From the NCBI RefSeq assembly GCF_907164915.1, contig NC_061863.1, positions 31,591,258 through 31,655,257 of the forward strand: a stretch of DNA of 64,000 bases, in the 5' to 3' direction. The position numbers and the translations under genes are program-made. The notes under the pieces are model-generated. The model made no database searches. It saw only the letters and a program-made list of their open reading frames with translations, and had not been told where the DNA came from. How positions within the stretch are numbered: the stretch's first letter is position 1; each line of letters opens with the position of its first letter. Positions 58,958 through 64,000 of the stretch are shown here, piece by piece. This DNA is from Impatiens glandulifera. Lineage: Eukaryota > Streptophyta > Magnoliopsida > Ericales > Balsaminaceae.

Positions 58958-60113
58958 ATACCTCTTCGTCGTTTGCCATAAAACAGGTTACCCTTTCTTC
59001 ATTGTCTTCATTGTCGGAGTACGCCCACTCGCTTCCACCGTCAGATGCGATGAGTTCCTTCTGAATCTCCTTCCCTTCGTCGGCATGCTGGTTATCATTT
59101 CTCCGGTAGTTGTTCCCTTGGTTATCATTTTTCCGGTAGTTGTTCCCTTGGTAGTTGTTTCCCTGGTACCGGTTGCCTTGATAGTTGTTACCTTGATAGT
59201 TTCCTTCCGGTTTTCTATCGTCTCTCCTTGGTTTTCTACATTCTGACCTGAAATGTCCAAAACCGTCACAGTTATAGCATCTTTTATTTGATTTATCTAC
59301 ATAATTATAATTAAAATCGTTGTTAGATGGTGGCTGGCTCTTCTTCATGAATCTCCCAAATTTCTGAGCTAGCATCGCCATCACATCTTCACTGATCTGA
59401 TCAGCGCTTTTGACTGGAGCTGGAACGGTTGATACTTGGACCGCCGGTTCCACCGATGTAACCAAAGCTCTGGTTGCAGTTGATGTGGATGCTTCATCTT
59501 CGATCCGAGACTTAATCTCGAACTCATAGGCTTTTAGATCCTCAAATACATCATGCAACTTCATCTGCCCGAGGGTGCTTGATTCCCTCCTCACCATGGT
59601 CTTGATATCCCAAGTGCTCGGCAGTGATCTTAAGGCTTTGATGATTACTTCTCGGTTGTCATACTTCTTTCCGAGTGTTTGAAGTTCGTTAACCACACTG
59701 GTGAACCTGTTACTGAATTCCTTCATGTTTTCCCCCGGTTTCATCCTGATGTTTTCATATTTCTGTGTAGCCACCAAGATTTTGTTCTCCTTTCTTCTTT
59801 CGTTTCCCTCATGGATCTGAATGATCGTTTTCTAGGCTTCCTTTGCACTATCGCAGTCTGATATCTTGTTCAAGGTGTTATCATCTATAGCCTTGTAGAT
59901 GTGCCTCATGCAATGGTTGTCCAGGTTACTCCGTCTTCGATCTTCATTTGTCCATTGGTCTAACTCCTTTTTGATCTTGATTGGTCCCTCCTTCAGGACT
60001 CGGCTCATCTCATCATCTAACGTGATCAGATGTAAATACATCTGTTTCTTCCAACTGTTAAACGCTTCACTGTTTAGCATTGGTGGCTTGTCGCTGTGGG
60101 TCATACTTCCCAT
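58929..60113 (-). pseudogene. gag of element A, one internal stop
   Basis: ATG at 60,113, 32 bases downstream of the primer binding site. The frame has 395 codons with a TAG at codon 94, at a position where a Trp is usual after KEA. The N-terminal part (WKKQMYLHLITLDDEM) and the following UBN2-type helices (MKEFSNRFTSVVNELQTLG) are those of copia Gag. A CCHC zinc knuckle, C-x2-C-x4-H-x4-C, lies at about residues 279-292 (CYNCDGFGHFRSEC). It is followed by a basic patch and a low-complexity tail with repeated NYQGN (about 302-342), then an acidic C-terminus. In a functional element this would be the nucleocapsid and capsid precursor. Confidence 0.88.
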
Positions 60114-60144
60114 CTTCTTCGGTTGCTTGAGTGCTAAGAACCTC

Positions 60145-60156
60145 GCTCTAATACCA
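60145..60156 (-). other. Primer binding site of element A
   Basis: The minus strand reads TGGTATTAGAGC, two bases from the 5' LTR end. It matches the plant initiator tRNA-Met primer TGGTATCAGAGC with one mismatch. Confidence 0.9.
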
Positions 60157-60158
60157 CT

Positions 60159-61461
60159 TGTTAGGATCTGGGACGCCCTTGGAGGACCGGGGTGTTTCCG
60201 GTTTCGGGAAGGGTGGCCTCTTACAACACACACAACACTTTGGTGATAGTCCGGTTAAAGACTACAACCGTTCTCAGCACTTCGCAAACTGTCACAGACT
60301 CTTGAACCGAGTTCAAGGGCGGAAATGTGTGTTTCAGTCTGAAGCAACGTATGCGACTTAGATGATGTTTAGAAGGAGTCGGTTTTAAAGATATGAGTGG
60401 ACCGATTTTCGGAGTAAGATTGATTTTGGTTAGGTTAAGTGAATAAGCAATGAAATGAAGGAAATGACACGAGACAAGATTTTTTATGGATGTTCGGAGA
60501 AAACCCTCCTACGTCACCCCTTCCTCTCAGGTTATGAGAAGGATCTCCACTAACTTTCAAAGTTACAACAATTACAATGTCGGTCGAGCCCAACTCGCTA
60601 CTCGCCGGTTACACCAACTCACTCTTGATGTAATACACAACACGGTACAAACACACACAGACAAAGCTTCCGGTTTATGACACACCGGTTTTGGATCGTA
60701 AGAGATTATCTCTCTAAGATTTTTGTAACTTATCGATTTTCTCATATGGATCTGATTCGCATTTAATGAGGACGCTTCATCTTCCTTTTATAGTAGATGA
60801 GATCCCAACGGTCATTTTCTTCTCTCACCGTGGGATTGGTTGATCATCATCATGCCGGTGCAGGAAGGTTACTTGCACGTTTCACCTTCCTCAACACTTG
60901 GCAAGCATGCAAGGATTCTTCAGGAAAATGTGACGTTGCCGGTTTGCAGATTCGGACACGTGTCAGGCATGCACCTTCCGGTTGTCAACATCGGATCAGT
61001 AAATCATCATTGCTTTCCTCGCATGATTCCGATCGGATCTTATCTTCTTTTATTCCTTCGAGACACGTCTATTTCGTCACCATACGTCATCTCTGCAGAT
61101 TGAAGTGACCGGTTTTGTCTCTTACATAATATAGTCCGGCTGGAATGTGAACTTTTGTCTTTGCTGGCCGGTCACCTGAGAGAGTAAAAACCGGTTCCTC
61201 TGATCTTGACTTGATCACTTGGAACTGATTTTCTTTGAAGTGTTTCAGCAACCGGTTCATGAGGCTCCAGCCGGTTCATACGATTTGATCTGCACCTGCA
61301 AATGGAAGTTAACAATTGTTTAGTTTTTCTAGCCGGTTCCAAAAATTAACTTTACGTATTTTTTCTTATCAATTTCTCCCTTTTTGATTATTTAGAATAA
61401 ATATTCAAAACTTGTAATGTATGGCCGGTTTGAAAATTAACTTTCTTAATTATTCTTATCA
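60159..61461 (-). repeat. 5' LTR of element A
   Basis: 1,303 bp, plus-strand TGTTAGGATC to TTCTTATCA, flanked by AATAT. It is near-identical to 48,478-49,756 except for scattered substitutions, an insertion of about 24 bp near 60,580 and a different polypurine-like repeat region near 61,370. Shared core at 60,487-60,550. Confidence 0.95.
60784..60792 (-). promoter_or_regulatory. TATA box of the 5' LTR of element A
   Basis: The minus strand reads TATAAAAGG, preceded by CATCTAC. It is the likely core promoter for the genomic transcript, about 630 bases before the LTR end. The same site is at 49,078-49,086 in the 3' LTR. Confidence 0.65.
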
Positions 61462-61527
61462 AATATTTTATCGAAAGAATTATCGGTTCTTCTTTGAGAG
61501 TAACTGGTCGGTTTTACAGATCTTATT

Positions 61528-62881
61528 TGTTGGGTCAAATTATTTTGACTAAGTGTTGAAATAATTTAACCATTGGAATTTTGATGATAAAATGACTTAT
61601 GTCTTTTGATGCAGGTGTATCGAAATCATATTTCATAAGACTTGGCTCTAATGAGGCTCATTATACCGATTTTTGCATTAGATGCACATAATTAGACGTG
61701 TAGTCTAATTCGTGGAGTTAGACGTACAGTCTAATAGATCTCGGAATTAGACGTGTAGTCTAACTCTTGGAGTTAGACATGCAGTCTAATAGATCTCGGA
61801 ATTAGACGTGCAGTCTAACTCGCGGAGTTAGACATGCAGTCTAATATATTTGGAATTATACGTGTAGTCTAATGTATACGGAATTAGACGTGTAGTTTAA
61901 TGTATACGGAATTAGACGTGCAGTCTAACTCAGCAGAGTTAGACGTGCAGTCTAACTCAGCGGAGTTAGACGTGCAGTCTATTGGAATATGAAGGTTAGA
62001 CGTGAGTCTAACTCATTCAGACAAGTCTGAAGTAGAACCGGAATTAGACGTGCAGTCTAACTCAGCGGAGTTAGACGTGCAGTCTAACTCAGCGGAGTTA
62101 GACGTGCAGTCTAATGGATATTGGATAATTAGATGTGTAGTCTAGTTAGTGAAGGTTAGACGTAAGTCTAACTCCTTCAGACAAGTCTGAAGTAGAACCG
62201 GAATTAGACGTGCAGTCTAACTCAGCGGAGTTAGACGTGCAGTCTAATGGTTATTGGATAATTAGACGTGTAGTCTAATTAGTGAAGGTTAGACGTAAGT
62301 CTAACTCCTTCAGACAAGTCTGAAGTAGAACCAGAATTAGATGTGTAGTCTAACTCAACGGAGTTAGACGTGTAATCCAAATGTTATTAGATAATTAGAC
62401 ATGTAGTCTAATTAGTGAAGGTTAGACGTAAGTCTAACTCCTTCAAGTCGGAAGTAGAACCGGAATTAGACGTGTAGTCTAACTTAGTGGAGTTAGACGT
62501 ACAGTCTAATGGTTATTGGATAATTAGACGTGTATTCTAATTAGTGAAAGTTAGTCGTGTAGTCTAACTCCTTCAGATTAGTCTGAAGTGATTTTAATTA
62601 GACGCAAGTCTACTCCCATTAGACCAGGCGGTCTAATGCATTCTACTCTTAGACGGGGATCCTTGATTTCATTAGACATGGGCATCTAATTGAAATACAT
62701 CTAATGCTCAGCTTAAGTAGTATGCTTGAAGCTAGCACCCGCCTGCCCACGTGCTATAGTTGTACCCTACTCCTACTCCACTTTCTAGTGAAGATTAGTA
62801 CAACAGCTATATGCAACCAACCAACGAATGTCACGTAAGAGAATTTTCCTCATATTACTTGTTTTGCAAGTACATCTCTGA
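61528..62881 (+). repeat. Truncated B-type LTR in plus orientation
   Basis: It begins TGTTGGGTCAA, the same start as the 5' LTR of element B, and runs through about 1 kb of GTCTAA/TTAGAC palindromes (61,670-62,640). It breaks off at GTACATCTCTGA, so about 430 bp of the 3' part, including the shared core, are missing. It is more diverged from element B than B's own LTRs are from each other. 51-bp satellite follows directly. Confidence 0.85.
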
Positions 62882-64000
62882 CGTTATATACTTATCTAGT
62901 TATAGGGTTTTGGATGAATCGTATAAAACAATGTCATATACCTATCGAGAGATGGGGTTATTGGTTAAATCGTATAAAATGATGTGATGTAACTATCGAG
63001 AGATAGAGTTTTGGTTGAAACATATAAAAACGATGTAATGTACTTATGGAGATATAGGGTTTTGGTTAAATCGTATAAAAACAATATCATATACCTATCG
63101 AGATATAGGGTTTTGGTTAAATTGTATAGAATTAATGTCATGTACCTATCGAGAGATAGGGTTTTGGTCGAATGGTATAAAAAATATGTCATATATCTAT
63201 CAATAGGTAGGGTTTTAAGTAAATTGTATAGAAACAATCTCATGTAATTATCGAGTTTAAATTCTATCAAAACAATTTCATGTACCTATGGAGAGATCGG
63301 GTTTTGGTTTAATCTTATAATAATAATGTCATGTACCTATCGAGAGATTGTTTTTGGTTGAATCATAAAAATAATATAATGTACCTATGGAGATATAGAG
63401 TTTTGGTTGAATCGTATTATAACGATGTTATATACCTATCGAGAGATAGGGTTTTGGTTAAATTGTATATAAAAAATCCCATGTACCTATCGAGAGATAG
63501 AGTTTTAGTTGAATCATATAAACCTATGTCCTATACATATCGAAATATAGTTTTTGGTTGAATCATATAAAAACAATGTTATGTACCTATCTTGAGATAT
63601 AGTTTTAGTTGAATCGTATATAAACAATGTAATGTAGCTATAGAGATATAGGTTTTTCGTTAATGTCATTTTACTATCGAGAGATAGGGTTATCGAGTAT
63701 AGGGTTTTGGTTAAATCATATGAAAACGATGTCATGTACTAATTGAGAGATAGTGTTTTTTTTTTGAATCGTATAAAACAATGACATGTACCTATCAAGA
63801 GATAGGGTTTTGGATGAATCATATAAAAACGATGTCATGTACCTATCGAGAGATAGTATTTTGGTTGAATCGTATAAAAACAAAGTCATGTGCTTATCGA
63901 GATATAAAGTTTGTGATTGAATCGTATGAAACGATGTCATGTACCTACTGAGAGATAGAGTTTTGGTTAAATCATATAAAAACGATGTCATTTACCCATT
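62882..64000 (+). repeat. 51-bp tandem satellite, about 22 monomers, continues past the window
   Basis: The same monomer as 46,476-47,242, with TAGGGTTT and the CTATC-GAGA-GATAG hairpin in most copies. Some monomers are shortened (near 63,250 and 63,660-63,700). Small ORFs on both strands with repeats such as YLSRDRVLVE are a consequence of the 51-bp period. Confidence 0.93.

Larger units (their letters stand above)
48478..61461 (-). mobile_element. Element A: full-length 13-kb Sirevirus-type Ty1/copia retrotransposon with three accessory ORFs
   Basis: Minus orientation: 5' LTR 60,159-61,461, primer binding site, gag, protease, integrase, RT, RNase H, three related accessory ORFs, polypurine tract, 3' LTR 48,478-49,756. 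A perfect 5-bp target duplication AATAT lies at 48,473-48,477 and 61,462-61,466. The LTRs begin and end TG...CA and look near-identical, with one indel of about 24 bp near 60,580, so the insertion is the youngest here. Gag and pol carry a stop and frameshifts and RT motif A has lost its aspartate. The coding region is therefore dead, although an active element might mobilise it in trans because LTRs, primer site and polypurine tract are intact. Confidence 0.95.
47243..61527 (-). repeat. LTR C, a diverged solo or truncated LTR interrupted by element A
   Basis: Pieces 47,243-48,477 and 61,467-61,527 flank element A and its AATAT duplication. Together they are about 1.3 kb, the length of A's own LTR. 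On the plus strand it opens TGTTATTATCAGGATC (the LTR end in its own minus orientation). It contains the shared core at 47,485-47,546 and the ACTCTTGAACCGAG...TTCAA segment, but overall it is well diverged from A. No internal region of this element is present. The right end is uncertain because a B-type LTR starts at 61,528. Confidence 0.7.

Noticed and set aside
28277..64000. Host genes, tRNA or rRNA genes
   Set aside because: I searched both strands and found only retroelement, LTR and satellite sequence. The only tRNA-like matches are the retroelement primer binding sites.

Overview
The window is intergenic heterochromatin of a plant nuclear genome, most probably a dicot. No host gene is recognisable in 64 kb. 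The plant call rests on Ty1/copia LTR retrotransposons of the Sirevirus (Maximus/SIRE) type, on primer binding sites matching plant initiator tRNA-Met, and on a 51-bp satellite carrying the plant telobox TAGGGTTT. The accessory proteins at the 3' ends of the retroelements resemble, from memory, predicted proteins of asterids such as Dorcoceras (Lamiales). That narrower placement is tentative.

Bases 1-28,276 are one satellite with a 7-bp unit, CATCAAG. Its single-substitution relatives CATCATG, CATCAGG, CATCAAC and, at one spot, CATCGAG form homogeneous blocks. About thirteen times the array passes through the same ordered module: a CATCAAC block, a roughly 60-bp degenerate linker rich in GAAG, a CATCATG block, then a CATCAAG block. 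One stretch (18,424-22,470) is about 578 uninterrupted perfect units. The array runs off the left edge and ends abruptly at 28,276 inside a CATCATG block.

Bases 28,277-64,000 are nested, decayed retroelements in and around a second satellite (51-bp unit). Element E (plus strand) is represented by the end of an accessory ORF, a polypurine tract and its 3' LTR. That LTR is split into 30,116-31,093 and 40,876-41,244 by element B (31,094-40,875, minus strand). B has both LTRs, gag, pol with a destroyed reverse transcriptase, and one accessory ORF. A later tandem duplication of about 5.1 kb copied B's 5' half plus the end of E's LTR (36,261-41,383 into 41,384-46,614). After 770 bp of 51-bp satellite comes a diverged LTR, C (minus), interrupted by element A (48,478-61,461, minus strand).

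Element A is 13 kb with a perfect AATAT target duplication, near-identical LTRs, a primer binding site and a polypurine tract. It has gag, protease, integrase, RT and RNase H, and then, unusually, three tandem diverged copies of the accessory ORF, each with an upstream TATA-like box. A truncated, inverted B-type LTR (61,528-62,881) and more 51-bp satellite (to 64,000) close the window.

A and B are both dead as read: stops, frameshifts and a lost catalytic aspartate in RT (motif A in element A, the YVDD box in element B). Points most worth following are the heptamer array with its frame-invariant coding property, the triplicated accessory ORFs, the palindrome-packed B LTR, the LTR core shared by otherwise diverged LTRs, and a shared TGA-linked frame change before the protease.
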